In this document: piece by piece, positions 7,954 to 15,346 of the stretch
Numbering within the stretch: position 1 is the stretch's first letter
Layout: the number at the start of each line of letters is the position of its first letter
Source: Thermobrachium celere DSM 8682
Lineage (GTDB): Bacteria > Bacillota > Clostridia > Clostridiales > Caloramatoraceae
Direction: 5' to 3'
Assembly: GCF_000430995.1 (NCBI RefSeq)
Contig: NZ_HF952039.1
Span: forward strand, 2,879-54,105
DNA: 51,227 nucleotides
Program-made: the position numbers and the translations under genes
The notes under the pieces: generated by a model
What the model was told of the DNA's origin: nothing
What the model saw: only the letters and a program-made list of their open reading frames with translations
Databases searched by the model: none

Positions 7954-7976
7954 TGGAAAATGTCACATTTCACCTG
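7954..7976. repeat. 23-bp sequence identical to 42880-42902
   Basis: All 23 bases, starting TGGAAAATGTCAC and ending TTTCACCTG, are identical to the hairpin arm beside tRNA-Ser(CGA) at 42880-42902. At 42.9 kb the sequence continues directly into GGTGGCACTT. Here that continuation appears only at 8509-8525, after 532 bp. Confidence 0.9.
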
Positions 7977-8508
7977 TTATCGTCAAAAAAACTCCTTCAA
8001 AACCACCCCTTTAAAACCCTTGAAAAATCTACCTCCCATATAATACCAGTAAAAAAACTCCTTCAAAATTCTCAAAAAAATTTCCAATTTTTATCCTTTA
8101 TTTTCCAAATTAATATATCGAAAAAGAAAATAAAGTTGTTCAAAATTTAGGGTGGGTAAGGGATTAGTTTTTTAGGGTTATAGGATTTATAAGGGAATAG
8201 GATTTTAATAAGATAGGGGTATATCTTTTTCTGATATTTAATCATATTTTTTCTCTATCAAATCCCTATTTCCTTAACACTTGATTTCCCTCATTTCTAA
8301 TTCCAAATCAATCCTCTTTATCAACTATAATCCTATATAACTTAAACCCTAAAAAACTCCATACCCTAACACCCTATCTTCCTATTCTCCTGAAATCCTA
8401 AAATTATACTAAAAGGAAGAGCCTTAAATTTACTCTTCCCTTTTGAACGACTTTATTTTCTTTTGAAGGAATTTAATTGGAATTGAAGGAGTTTTTTTGA
8501 GGAAGACA
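7977..8508. mobile_element. Putative MITE-like insertion with terminal inverted repeats and 7-bp target duplication
   Basis: This 532-bp AT-rich segment has no convincing gene. Near its ends are perfect 18-bp inverted repeats (TCAAAAAAACTCCTTCAA at 7983-8000 and its complement at 8483-8500), each 6-8 bases from the edge. TCACCTG flanks it on both sides (7970-7976 and 8509-8515). Compared with the uninterrupted sequence at 42880-42912, the segment behaves as a clean insertion with a 7-bp duplication. The inside is rich in imperfect inverted repeats, for example AGTTTTTTAGGGTT near 8165 against its complement near 8345. No transposase is encoded, so it would be non-autonomous. The identification rests on this single comparison. 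Confidence 0.55.
8411..8499. repeat. Direct repeat copy B (pairs with 7793-7882)
   Basis: The second copy of the roughly 90-bp repeat forms the right end of the putative insertion, including its inverted terminal repeat. Copy A lies just outside the insertion's left end, so it could be the remnant of another, older copy of the same element. Confidence 0.75.
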
Positions 8509-8525
8509 TCACCTGGGTGGCACTT
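8509..8525. repeat. 17-bp sequence identical to 42896-42912
   Basis: TCACCTGGGTGGCACTT matches exactly the segment next to tRNA-Ser(CGA). It runs to the recR stop codon (8524-8526). It is read as the right half of the repeat interrupted by the 7977-8508 segment. Confidence 0.88.
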
Positions 8526-9117
8526 ATATTTCTCTTCTTCCCTCTAATGCCTTAAGTAGTGTTACTTCATCTGCATATTCTATGTCTCCACCTACTGGAA
8601 TTCCATGGGCTATTCTTGAAACCTTAATACCAAGAGGCTTAATAAGTCTTGCTATATACATTGCTGTAGCCTCGCCCTCAACATTTGGGTTTGTTGCAAT
8701 GATAACTTCCTTAACCTCGTCATTCATTCTTGATAAAAGTTCTTTAATCTTTATATCATCTGGCCCAATACCTAGCATTGGAGATATTGCACCATGAAGA
8801 ACATGGTATAAACCCTTGTATTCCTTTGTCCTCTCCATTGCAATAACATCCTTGGGCTCCTGAACGACACAAATTGTACTTCTATCCCTTGCTGTATTTG
8901 AACATATTACGCATGGATCTGTATCTGTTAAATTACCACATACAGAGCAATATTTTATTGATGCCTTTGCTTCTATTATGGCATCAGCAAGAGATTCAAC
9001 ATCTCTTTTGTCCATATTTATGATATAAAAAGCAAGCCTCTGGGCTGTTTTTGTTCCAACGCCCGGAAGCTTTGATAGTTCTTCAATTAATTTCGCAACT
9101 TTAGTAGGATAAAACAA
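8524..9117 (-). CDS. recR: Recombination mediator protein RecR
   Basis: 197 residues, full family length. In order: an N-terminal helix-hairpin-helix ([23 protein letters not shown]), a four-cysteine zinc finger ([16 protein letters not shown]), a Toprim domain ([16 protein letters not shown]...[22 protein letters not shown]) and a C-terminal Walker-B-like stretch ([24 protein letters not shown]). RecR loads RecA with RecO and RecF at gaps and breaks. It follows ebfC by 12 bp in the conserved dnaX-ebfC-recR order. The stop codon touches a dispersed repeat, and the usual next gene, yaaL, has been displaced. Confidence 0.98.
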   Translation of the reverse strand: MFYPTKVAKLIEELSKLPGVGTKTAQRLAFYIINMDKRDVESLADAIIEAKASIKYCSVCGNLTDTDPCVICSNTARDRSTICVVQEPKDVIAMERTKEYKGLYHVLHGAISPMLGIGPDDIKIKELLSRMNDEVKEVIIATNPNVEGEATAMYIARLIKPLGIKVSRIAHGIPVGGDIEYADEVTLLKALEGRREI

Positions 9118-9129
9118 CTAACTCACTCC

Positions 9130-9468
9130 TTAGAAAAGACCAGGCATGTTTAGGCCACCAGTTAGTTTAGCCATTTCATTTGCCATCATTTCTTCTGCCT
9201 TCTTTAGAGCTTCATTTACTGCAGCTAAAACAAGGTCTTGTAGCATTTCAACATCATCTGGATCCACAACTTCTCTATCAATAACTATATCAACTATTTC
9301 CTTCTTACCATTTGCAACTGCCTTAACCTTTCCACCACCAACAGTTGCTTCAACAGTTTGTTGTTCAAGCTTTGCTCTCATTTCTTCTATTTGTTTTTGA
9401 AGTTTTTGAGCCTGCTTTAAAAGATTATTCATATTTCCACCCATTGGGGGCATTCCACCTTTAAACAT
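9130..9468 (-). CDS. ebfC: Nucleoid-associated protein, YbaB/EbfC family
   Basis: 112 residues with the YbaB/EbfC pattern: a glycine/methionine-rich start ([30 protein letters not shown]), the central [26 protein letters not shown], then [29 protein letters not shown]. The dimeric family binds DNA and is nearly always next to recR and dnaX, as here (called yaaK in Bacillus). AGGGAGG precedes the ATG. Between it and dnaX lies an inserted HepT/MntA pair, so ebfC-recR may depend on read-through or on a promoter in the 82-bp gap at 9469-9550. Confidence 0.95.
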   Translation of the reverse strand: MFKGGMPPMGGNMNNLLKQAQKLQKQIEEMRAKLEQQTVEATVGGGKVKAVANGKKEIVDIVIDREVVDPDDVEMLQDLVLAAVNEALKKAEEMMANEMAKLTGGLNMPGLF

Positions 9469-9550
9469 ATAAAAACCTCCCTTTATTCACTATCATTTTA
9501 TTATATTCATTTTACCCTCTTATTGTACCAGTTAGTTTTTGTAAATTCAA

Positions 9551-9973
9551 TCACATATTCTGTACTATACAATCAATAAACACTTTTAAATCCTCTATGT
9601 TATTTTTCAAAATACTATATATTACCTTATCGTCAATATCGATATACATATGAACTATTCTATTTCTAAATTTAGCCATCATAAAAAATTTATCTATATA
9701 TTCTTCTGGGATTATACCATTTTTATATAATGCCTCAAAACTATCTTTGTTACTCTCTATCTTTGCCCACTTATTTCTTGCAACTATATGATTTGATATA
9801 TCAAGCATTGCTTCAATTGATGTTTGAAGTAAATACTTTGCACTATATACATTTCTAAAATCACTTAAAAATTCTTCTTCAGTTAAAGCACTCAACTTAA
9901 CTAATTTATTTATGTTATCCTGTAAAAAAGACAATTTCACCAAAATCTTGTCTCTATCAATGTTAAAAATCAT
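9551..9973 (-). CDS. hepT: HepT-type toxin (DUF86/HEPN RNase) of a HepT/MntA module
   Basis: 140 residues, all-helical DUF86 protein. The HEPN catalytic motif is complete: R103-NRIV-H108-M-Y110, the RX4HXY form. In characterised HepT/MntA pairs, HepT is a ribonuclease toxin and MntA inactivates it by adding AMP groups to the tyrosine of this motif. The intact motif and the adjacent nucleotidyltransferase (12 bp upstream, same strand) support an active pair. It sits between dnaX and ebfC, which are normally adjacent, so the pair looks inserted. Length fits the family. RNA target is unknown. Confidence 0.9.
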   Translation of the reverse strand: MIFNIDRDKILVKLSFLQDNINKLVKLSALTEEEFLSDFRNVYSAKYLLQTSIEAMLDISNHIVARNKWAKIESNKDSFEALYKNGIIPEEYIDKFFMMAKFRNRIVHMYIDIDDKVIYSILKNNIEDLKVFIDCIVQNM

Positions 9974-9985
9974 TTCTTAATCACC

Positions 9986-10384
9986 TTAACCTCTATAAAA
10001 ATAATCTTTATAAAAATTGTTTATAAAATATATTTCATCTCTAAATCTTTTATAAACATATTCTATATAATCACAAAACCGATTAAAATCCCTTACATAT
10101 ATTTCTCTTCCCTCATTTATTGTCTTCTTCTGTAATGTAATTGGTGCTTTTTTTAAGTTTACTAAATCAATGTTATCAAATTTCAATATGTCTGAAATAT
10201 TTGCTTCTATCTCAAGTTCAGTTAAAATATCTACTTCTCTATTAAATAATATTGCAAAATCTATGTCACTATCCTCCATTTGAAATTCTGTACCATAGGA
10301 ACCAATTATAAAAACAGCCTCAATTTCATCTCTATTTTTAAAAAAATCTATAAGATTTTGTATCTTTGATTCTATACTGATCAT
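9986..10384 (-). CDS. mntA: MntA-type antitoxin (minimal nucleotidyltransferase)
   Basis: 132 residues. The nucleotidyltransferase signature GS-X10-DXD is complete: G28-S29, then D40-I-D42 (GSYGTEFQMEDSDID). MntA proteins neutralise their partner HepT by AMPylation. The gene begins 8 bp after the dnaX stop and precedes hepT by 12 bp, so it is probably transcribed from the dnaX promoter. The C-terminal half (FCDYIEYVYKRFRDEIYFINNFYKDYFYRG) is a helical tail common in this family. The functional pairing with hepT is inferred from order and intact motifs. Confidence 0.9.
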   Translation of the reverse strand: MISIESKIQNLIDFFKNRDEIEAVFIIGSYGTEFQMEDSDIDFAILFNREVDILTELEIEANISDILKFDNIDLVNLKKAPITLQKKTINEGREIYVRDFNRFCDYIEYVYKRFRDEIYFINNFYKDYFYRG

Positions 10385-10392
10385 ATAACCAC

Positions 10393-11997
10393 CTACTCTA
10401 TAACCTCTACTAAATCCTCTCCAAATGTATTTTTTAATCTATCTATTTCATCATCCATTGGATCTCCTAAAACTCTAAACTCTAACTTTACATCCTTCTT
10501 TAATACCTTTGAAAAATACTCTTCGGCTATCTTTTTATTTTCTGCCTTATCTAAATTATCTTTACTAAAGGAGTATCTTTTATCAAACCCAATAACCACT
10601 TTATTCCCTTTAGTTTCAATAACATCTCCTGGCTCTAGATAAGCATATACTATCATCTTTTTATTTGCCTTAAGTAAATTTAATATATCATGCCAGCTTG
10701 CTCTTACTTCATTTATAGTAACATCTAATGCAGGTAATTCTCCTAATTCTTCTTCCTTCTTTACTGAAACTTCTTCAACTTTTTTAGGCTGAACTACTTT
10801 AGGCTTAATAGGTTGAGGTTTTGCTTCTACATTGCTTACTATAAAAGCCCCTTCCTTAATCTTTTCCTCCAATGTATTAAGCCTTGCCATTATCGTTTCA
10901 ACGGATATGTCATATTCCCTTTTACAGTACCTTATAACAGTCATTTCAAGAAGTATTCTCCATTGATTTGTAATCTTAGTTGAGTTTTCTGCCTCAACAA
11001 ACAGATTAACTGCCCTCATTATTTCTTCACTTCTTAACTTTCTTGACTGTTCTACTAGCATATTTATAGTATCCTTGCTTAAATCCAATATCTCCTCTGG
11101 GTTTTTACTTACCTTTGCAAGAAGCAAGTTTCTAAAGTGCCTTGTCATATCTTTTATAAACTGCGAAACATCTTTACCACTTAATATAACTTCATCAATT
11201 GTCCTTATTGCTCCCTCTATGTTTCTTTCTATCATAAAATCTACTAATTTAAATATATGTTCATTTGACGTAAGACCAAGCATTTCTGACACCCTTTGAT
11301 ATTCAACCTTACCATCTGACATCGCTATTGCTTGGTCTAATATAGAAAGAGCATCACGCATAGCTCCATCTGATACGCGTGATATTAATTCAAGTGTATC
11401 ATCATCACATAAAGCACCTACTTGATTTACAACCTCACGAAGCCTCAAAACCATATCCCTTGTTGTAATTCTCTTAAAATCAAACCTTTGACATCTAGAT
11501 AATATAGTAGGGGGAACCTTCTGTGGATCTGTTGTAGCAAGTATGAATATTACATGTCTTGGAGGTTCCTCTAAGGTTTTTAATAGTGCATTAAATGCAC
11601 TTTGAGATAGCATATGAACTTCATCTATTATATATACTTTGTACTTTGCTCTATGAGGTGGGTACTTTACGTCTTCTATTAGTTCTCTAACATTTTCAAC
11701 TCTATTATTTGAAGCAGCATCTATTTCAAACACATCAATTAGCGTTCCTGCATTTATCTCCCTACATATTTCACATTCATTACATGGCTCTGCATCTTTA
11801 GGATTTAAGCAGTTTACAGCCTTTGAAAGTATCTTTGCAGTAGAAGTCTTTCCTGTTCCGCGTGTTCCACAAAAAAGATATGCATGAGGTATTTTATTCT
11901 GTAATATCTGGTTTTTTAGTGTTCTTACTATATTTTCTTGCCCTACAAGTTGGCTAAAATTTTGCGGTCTAAACTCTCTATAAAGGGCTTTGTACAT
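10393..11997 (-). CDS. dnaX: DNA polymerase III subunits gamma/tau
   Basis: 534 residues, a full tau-type protein. The AAA+ clamp-loader domain occupies about 1-220: the start MYKALYREFRPQNFSQLVGQ, Walker A GTRGTGKTS, a zinc-binding C-x8-C-x2-C-x2-C group (CLNPKDAEPCNECEIC), Walker B DEVHMLS and the sensor region LATTDPQKVPPTILSRCQRF. The collar domain follows (about 220-360). The variable tau C-terminus after about 380 is rich in lysine, proline and glutamate before a conserved terminal fold. It is the first protein gene downstream of the SRP RNA gene, as in Bacillus. The ATG has GGGGTGATA upstream. Confidence 0.98.
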   Translation of the reverse strand: MYKALYREFRPQNFSQLVGQENIVRTLKNQILQNKIPHAYLFCGTRGTGKTSTAKILSKAVNCLNPKDAEPCNECEICREINAGTLIDVFEIDAASNNRVENVRELIEDVKYPPHRAKYKVYIIDEVHMLSQSAFNALLKTLEEPPRHVIFILATTDPQKVPPTILSRCQRFDFKRITTRDMVLRLREVVNQVGALCDDDTLELISRVSDGAMRDALSILDQAIAMSDGKVEYQRVSEMLGLTSNEHIFKLVDFMIERNIEGAIRTIDEVILSGKDVSQFIKDMTRHFRNLLLAKVSKNPEEILDLSKDTINMLVEQSRKLRSEEIMRAVNLFVEAENSTKITNQWRILLEMTVIRYCKREYDISVETIMARLNTLEEKIKEGAFIVSNVEAKPQPIKPKVVQPKKVEEVSVKKEEELGELPALDVTINEVRASWHDILNLLKANKKMIVYAYLEPGDVIETKGNKVVIGFDKRYSFSKDNLDKAENKKIAEEYFSKVLKKDVKLEFRVLGDPMDDEIDRLKNTFGEDLVEVIE

Positions 11998-12055
11998 ATT
12001 ATCACCCCTTAAATAATTATAACCAATTATAGTAATTTAAAAAAGTATAAAAAAA

Positions 12056-12070
12056 AAGCCCTAAAGGCTT
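12056..12070 (-). terminator. Terminator of the SRP RNA gene
   Basis: AAGCC/GGCTT stem with a five-base loop, followed on the minus strand by nine T. It lies about ten bases beyond the SRP RNA 3' end. Confidence 0.8.
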
Positions 12071-12079
12071 ATTTTTAGG

Positions 12080-12346
12080 ACCGTGCACCTTACTTCGATG
12101 TAAGCCTACAAGCGTTACCTGGGCAGTAAGCTCCAATCAGGCTTACCCACGGCACACGGAAGTGTTCACTTACCGTTGCTTCCTTCCGGACCTGGCGGGG
12201 TTCATGAATTTCCGTTGCGCAGGACCCAATCTTCAACACCACTTACCCAGGTCAGTCCCTACATGCTTACACCTAGGTAAGGAATTCAACCCTGCTATAG
12301 CGGATTGCAGGTTACAGGGCACCGCTACCTCCCCGTCTAGCACGGT
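12080..12346 (-). ncRNA. ffs: Signal recognition particle RNA, large (Alu-containing) type
   Basis: About 267 nt on the minus strand. It begins CCGTGCTAG...GGGGAGGTAGCGGTGCCCTGTA, the Bacillus/Clostridium Alu-domain start. It contains the S-domain core GTCCTGCGCAACGG and GCCAGGTCCGGAAGGAAGCA with the conserved GGAA tetraloop, and ends GTAACGC...GGTGCACGG. The ends (CCGTGC near the 5' side and GCACGG at the 3' side) can pair. It assembles with Ffh for membrane targeting of nascent proteins. The location between tRNA-Ser and dnaX is the same as scr in Bacillus. Exact ends are uncertain by a few bases. Confidence 0.95.
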
Positions 12347-12348
12347 CA

Positions 12349-12442
12349 TGGCGGAGAGAGGGGGATTCGAACCCCCGATACGGATTTTGTCCGTATACGC
12401 GATTTCCAGTCGCGCGCCTTCGACCAGCTCAGCCATCTCTCC
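12349..12442 (-). tRNA. tRNA-Ser(GGA)
   Basis: 94 nt including an encoded CCA. Acceptor GGAGAGA pairs with TCTCTCC. The anticodon stem GCGAC/... encloses loop CTGGAAA, giving anticodon GGA. A long variable arm (TACGGACAAAATCCGTA) and T loop TTCGAAT confirm a class II serine tRNA. It lies two or three bases upstream of the SRP RNA gene and may be co-transcribed with it. Confidence 0.97.
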
Positions 12443-12537
12443 ATGTGCTGACTTTTATATTATATATATTTTATTAAACTATGTCAAGGTGAGATTTGTC
12501 AGAAATATTTGTCATAAGTTAACAAGGATTGTTATAC

Positions 12538-12840
12538 TTAGATTTCTTTCTCAAGCATTTTTAATCTAGCCTTAATCACACCATCTGCAGCTTCAAACAG
12601 TTTTTTTATCTCATCTGAAGTTAGACTATAATGAATATTAAGTCCTATCTTGTCTCCCTTAACAATTCCTGCATCCTTTAGTATCCTTAAATGTTGTGAA
12701 AGATTTGATTGACTAAACTCTATATTCTCATTTAATTTACAAACGCATTGTGGTCCATCTAGTAAGAACTTTACTATCTTATACCTTATTGGATGCCCTA
12801 AAGCCTTAAACATTTTTACTACTAATTCTTCCTGTGTCAA
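12538..12840 (-). CDS. ArsR-family metalloregulator
   Basis: About 100 residues, a compact winged helix-turn-helix (MFKALGHPIRYKIVKFLLDGPQCVCKLNENIEFSQSNLSQHLRILKDAGIV). The CVC pair just before the recognition helix matches the alpha-3 metal site of ArsR-type arsenic sensors, although no ars gene is adjacent. I place the start at a TTG (12840) with AAAGGGG eight bases upstream; in-frame starts further upstream add a hydrophobic stretch not seen in the family. It is divergent from the APC transporter gene at 13008, which it may control. The inducer cannot be read from sequence. Confidence 0.85.
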   Translation of the reverse strand: MTQEELVVKMFKALGHPIRYKIVKFLLDGPQCVCKLNENIEFSQSNLSQHLRILKDAGIVKGDKIGLNIHYSLTSDEIKKLFEAADGVIKARLKMLEKEI

Positions 12841-13007
12841 CTTTAACACCCCTTTGTATTTAGTTAATAATATTATAATTCCCTTAATAAATACCTGCAA
12901 TATGAAACCTATCTTAAATATAATTTAAAATTATTGACAATCTTATTCATATAAAAGATAATAAATTTAAAGCAATTATAAATTTTATATTAAAGGGGGA
13001 CACCATC

Positions 13008-14444
13008 ATGAGTAACTCAAAAAAGCTTGGTCTTTGGACCCTTGTTATGCTTACCTTTGTTCCAACTTTTGGATTTGGTAACATAACATCAAATGCAGTA
13101 GTATTAGGACCTGCTGCAATTCCTTCATGGTTTATTGTTTCGGTCTTATTCTTCTTCCCATTATCAATCATGATAGCAGAGATTTCATCTGCAAACCAAG
13201 ACAAAGAAGGCGGACTTTATGCTTGGATTGAATCTTCTTTAGGACCAAAATGGGCCTTCATTGGAACATGGTCATATTTTATAGCAAACCTATTCTATTT
13301 ACAAATGGTTTTTGCTAGAATTCCAGTTTCAACATCTTGGGCACTATTTGGTGAAAACAGATTTACAGACCAAAATGCATATCTACTTCCATATTTAAGC
13401 GTTGTACTTGCTATACTACTAACTTTTATTGCAACAAGAGGAGTTAAGCGCTTTGCAAAGCTTAGCGACTTTGGTGGAAAGTTCACACTAGCTGCAACAG
13501 TTATATTTATAGTTTTTGCTATAGTAGGCTATCTAACTGGAACACCATCAGCAACTCAATTTACAGCTGAAAATACAATTCCAAAGTTTGATGTATCATA
13601 TTTTGCTACATTCTCATGGTTACTATTTGCAGTTGCTGGTGCAGAGGTTGCAGGAACTTATATAAAAGAAGTGGACAATCCTGAAAAGACTTTCCCAAAG
13701 GCTGTAATAATAGCTACTATATTTATTGCACTTGCTTATATTATAGGTTCTGTTGCAGTATGCCTTGTTGCATCTCCAGAAGTACTTGAGAGTGCAAACC
13801 TAAAGGACGCAGGATATATAGTTTACAAAATACTAGCTGAAAATTGGGGAATAAATGGTAAAATAGTTGTACAGCTATATGCATTTATATTTACAATTAC
13901 ATCTATTGCTGCATACATCGTATGGATTGAATCACCAATTAGAGCTATGTTTGCTGAAGTTCCAGAAGGAACATTCCCAAGATTTTTAACAGCAAAGAGT
14001 GAAGATGGCACTCTTAAAAATGCTCTATGGGTACAATGTGCAATTGTTATCATATTGATTTTAGTACCACTACTTGGAATTGAATCAATTGACGCATTCT
14101 TTAAATTATTATATGATCTATCAGCTTTATCACTTGTTGTACCTTATATAATCCTAATCGTTGCTTATATATCATTTAGAAAGAAAAATATGGATGCACC
14201 ATTTAAATTCTTTAAAACTAATTCTTCAGCTATGGTATTCTCATGGATAGCTCTTATACTAAGTGTAGCTGGTTTTATAGGTGCTGGATTTGACTATGTA
14301 CTTGGTTCTGAATCAACATCTGAGGCAATTAAACTAGTATTTAAAACATATGGAGGACCAATTATATTAATCTTATTTGGATATTTAATTGCCTTTGGTG
14401 GTAAGAAAAATATAGCTTCAAAATCACAAGATCAATCAATATAA
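13008..14444 (+). CDS. APC-superfamily amino acid transporter (YjeM/GadC-like)
   Basis: 478 residues and about twelve membrane segments. The APC N-terminal features are present: FGFGNITSNAVVLGPAAIPSWFIV in place of the usual glycine-rich TM1 turn, then IAEISSANQDKEGGLYAWIESSLG, a close match to the PxxGGxYxW motif of amino acid antiporters. Later AGAEVAGTYIKEVDNPEKTFPKA is the conserved TM6-loop region. The closest type I recognise is YjeM or glutamate/GABA antiporter-like; the substrate is not known. AAAGGGGGA lies just upstream of the ATG. It is divergent from an ArsR gene and ends at a terminator. Confidence 0.88.
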   Translation: MSNSKKLGLWTLVMLTFVPTFGFGNITSNAVVLGPAAIPSWFIVSVLFFFPLSIMIAEISSANQDKEGGLYAWIESSLGPKWAFIGTWSYFIANLFYLQMVFARIPVSTSWALFGENRFTDQNAYLLPYLSVVLAILLTFIATRGVKRFAKLSDFGGKFTLAATVIFIVFAIVGYLTGTPSATQFTAENTIPKFDVSYFATFSWLLFAVAGAEVAGTYIKEVDNPEKTFPKAVIIATIFIALAYIIGSVAVCLVASPEVLESANLKDAGYIVYKILAENWGINGKIVVQLYAFIFTITSIAAYIVWIESPIRAMFAEVPEGTFPRFLTAKSEDGTLKNALWVQCAIVIILILVPLLGIESIDAFFKLLYDLSALSLVVPYIILIVAYISFRKKNMDAPFKFFKTNSSAMVFSWIALILSVAGFIGAGFDYVLGSESTSEAIKLVFKTYGGPIILILFGYLIAFGGKKNIASKSQDQSI

Positions 14445-14445
14445 A

Positions 14446-14468
14446 AAGGGGCTTATTTCAAGCCCCTT
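14446..14468. terminator. Bidirectional terminator between APC transporter and phosphoesterase
   Basis: Nine-bp perfect stem AAGGGGCTT (14446-14454) with AAGCCCCTT (14460-14468) and a five-base loop. On the minus strand it is followed by TTTTTAT. It overlaps the stop of the convergent phosphoesterase gene by two bases. Confidence 0.75.
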
Positions 14469-15177
14469 ATACTTTTCCTGTTCTTATATTCTTTATAAAA
14501 CTCTCAGGCATTCCTGCCTCCTCCATGTCCTGTGCAGCCCTCTCATAATCATAAGGTACATACATAATTTCAACCTTAAGCTCATCATCCGCATCTATAA
14601 TTATATAATTTGCATCTGGTCTACCGTTTTTGGGTTTACCAACACTACCTGAGTTTATTAACATCTTGTTATAGTATCTTTTAAAATATGGTACATGTGT
14701 ATGTCCACATACTAAAATATCGTGGCTTATTTCCCCCATAACCTCTTCTGCTTCCTTTGAATTTTCCTTTAAATATTCATTTATCTTTCTTGGACTTCCA
14801 TGAACAAATATAAACGTTCTATCTTCAAAGGTTAAAACTGCTTCTTTGGGTAGAGCTCTTAAAAATCTTTTATTTTCTTCTTTTGTATTTTCTATTGTCC
14901 AATTTAATGAAATTGCAGCATTTTCAGCATCCTTTGGATCTGGATAATCACATCCACAAACCATTCTTTCAAATCCAACCGCATCGTCATAGTTTCCCAT
15001 TATCGTTAGTATGTTCTTCTTTCTAATAAGTTCGATTACTTCGTTTGGATGGGTTCCATATCCAACAAGGTCTCCTAAACATACTGTCAAATCAACATTT
15101 CTCTTTTCTATATCCTCAAGTACCTTTTCAAGAGCATATATATTGCTGTGAATATCTGATATAACTGCTATTCTCAT
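14467..15177 (-). CDS. Calcineurin-like metallophosphoesterase (YfcE/MJ0936-type)
   Basis: 236 residues with all motifs of the two-metal phosphoesterase family in order: DIHSN (8-12), GDLVGYG (about 35-41), GNYD (about 61-64), VHGSPR (about 124), and GHTHVPYF (about 158). The C-terminal part ends in a short alpha-beta extension. The family hydrolyses phosphodiesters or nucleotides; the substrate is not known for this subgroup. The ATG has GGGGTGATAAT just upstream. It is a single-gene unit facing a shared terminator with the APC transporter. Confidence 0.9.
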   Translation of the reverse strand: MRIAVISDIHSNIYALEKVLEDIEKRNVDLTVCLGDLVGYGTHPNEVIELIRKKNILTIMGNYDDAVGFERMVCGCDYPDPKDAENAAISLNWTIENTKEENKRFLRALPKEAVLTFEDRTFIFVHGSPRKINEYLKENSKEAEEVMGEISHDILVCGHTHVPYFKRYYNKMLINSGSVGKPKNGRPDANYIIIDADDELKVEIMYVPYDYERAAQDMEEAGMPESFIKNIRTGKV

Positions 15178-15346
15178 ATTATCACCCCACAGAATTATTT
15201 AATCATATAATAATATATAAATATATTGCTTGTAAAGTTAATTTAGTGTTAAAAAATTCTTATTTTACATATATTATTTCCATAAGCTATTGTACTAATA
15301 AGTATAAAATATTATAATATTCATAGCAAGTAAAGGAGGGATTAAA

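Noticed and set aside
7920-8150. Plus-strand frame of 76 codons in the repeat region
   Set aside because: It crosses the 23-bp repeat and the insertion boundary, lacks a ribosome site and is low-complexity; judged non-coding.
7793-8499. Possible CRISPR array in the repeat-rich region
   Set aside because: Only two long diverged direct copies and scattered short motifs; no regular repeat-spacer pattern and no cas gene.
12162-12569. Open frame across the SRP RNA and tRNA-Ser region
   Set aside because: It overlaps two well-supported RNA genes, has no ribosome site, and its translation resembles nothing; a minus-strand frame at 12233-12436 is rejected for the same reason.
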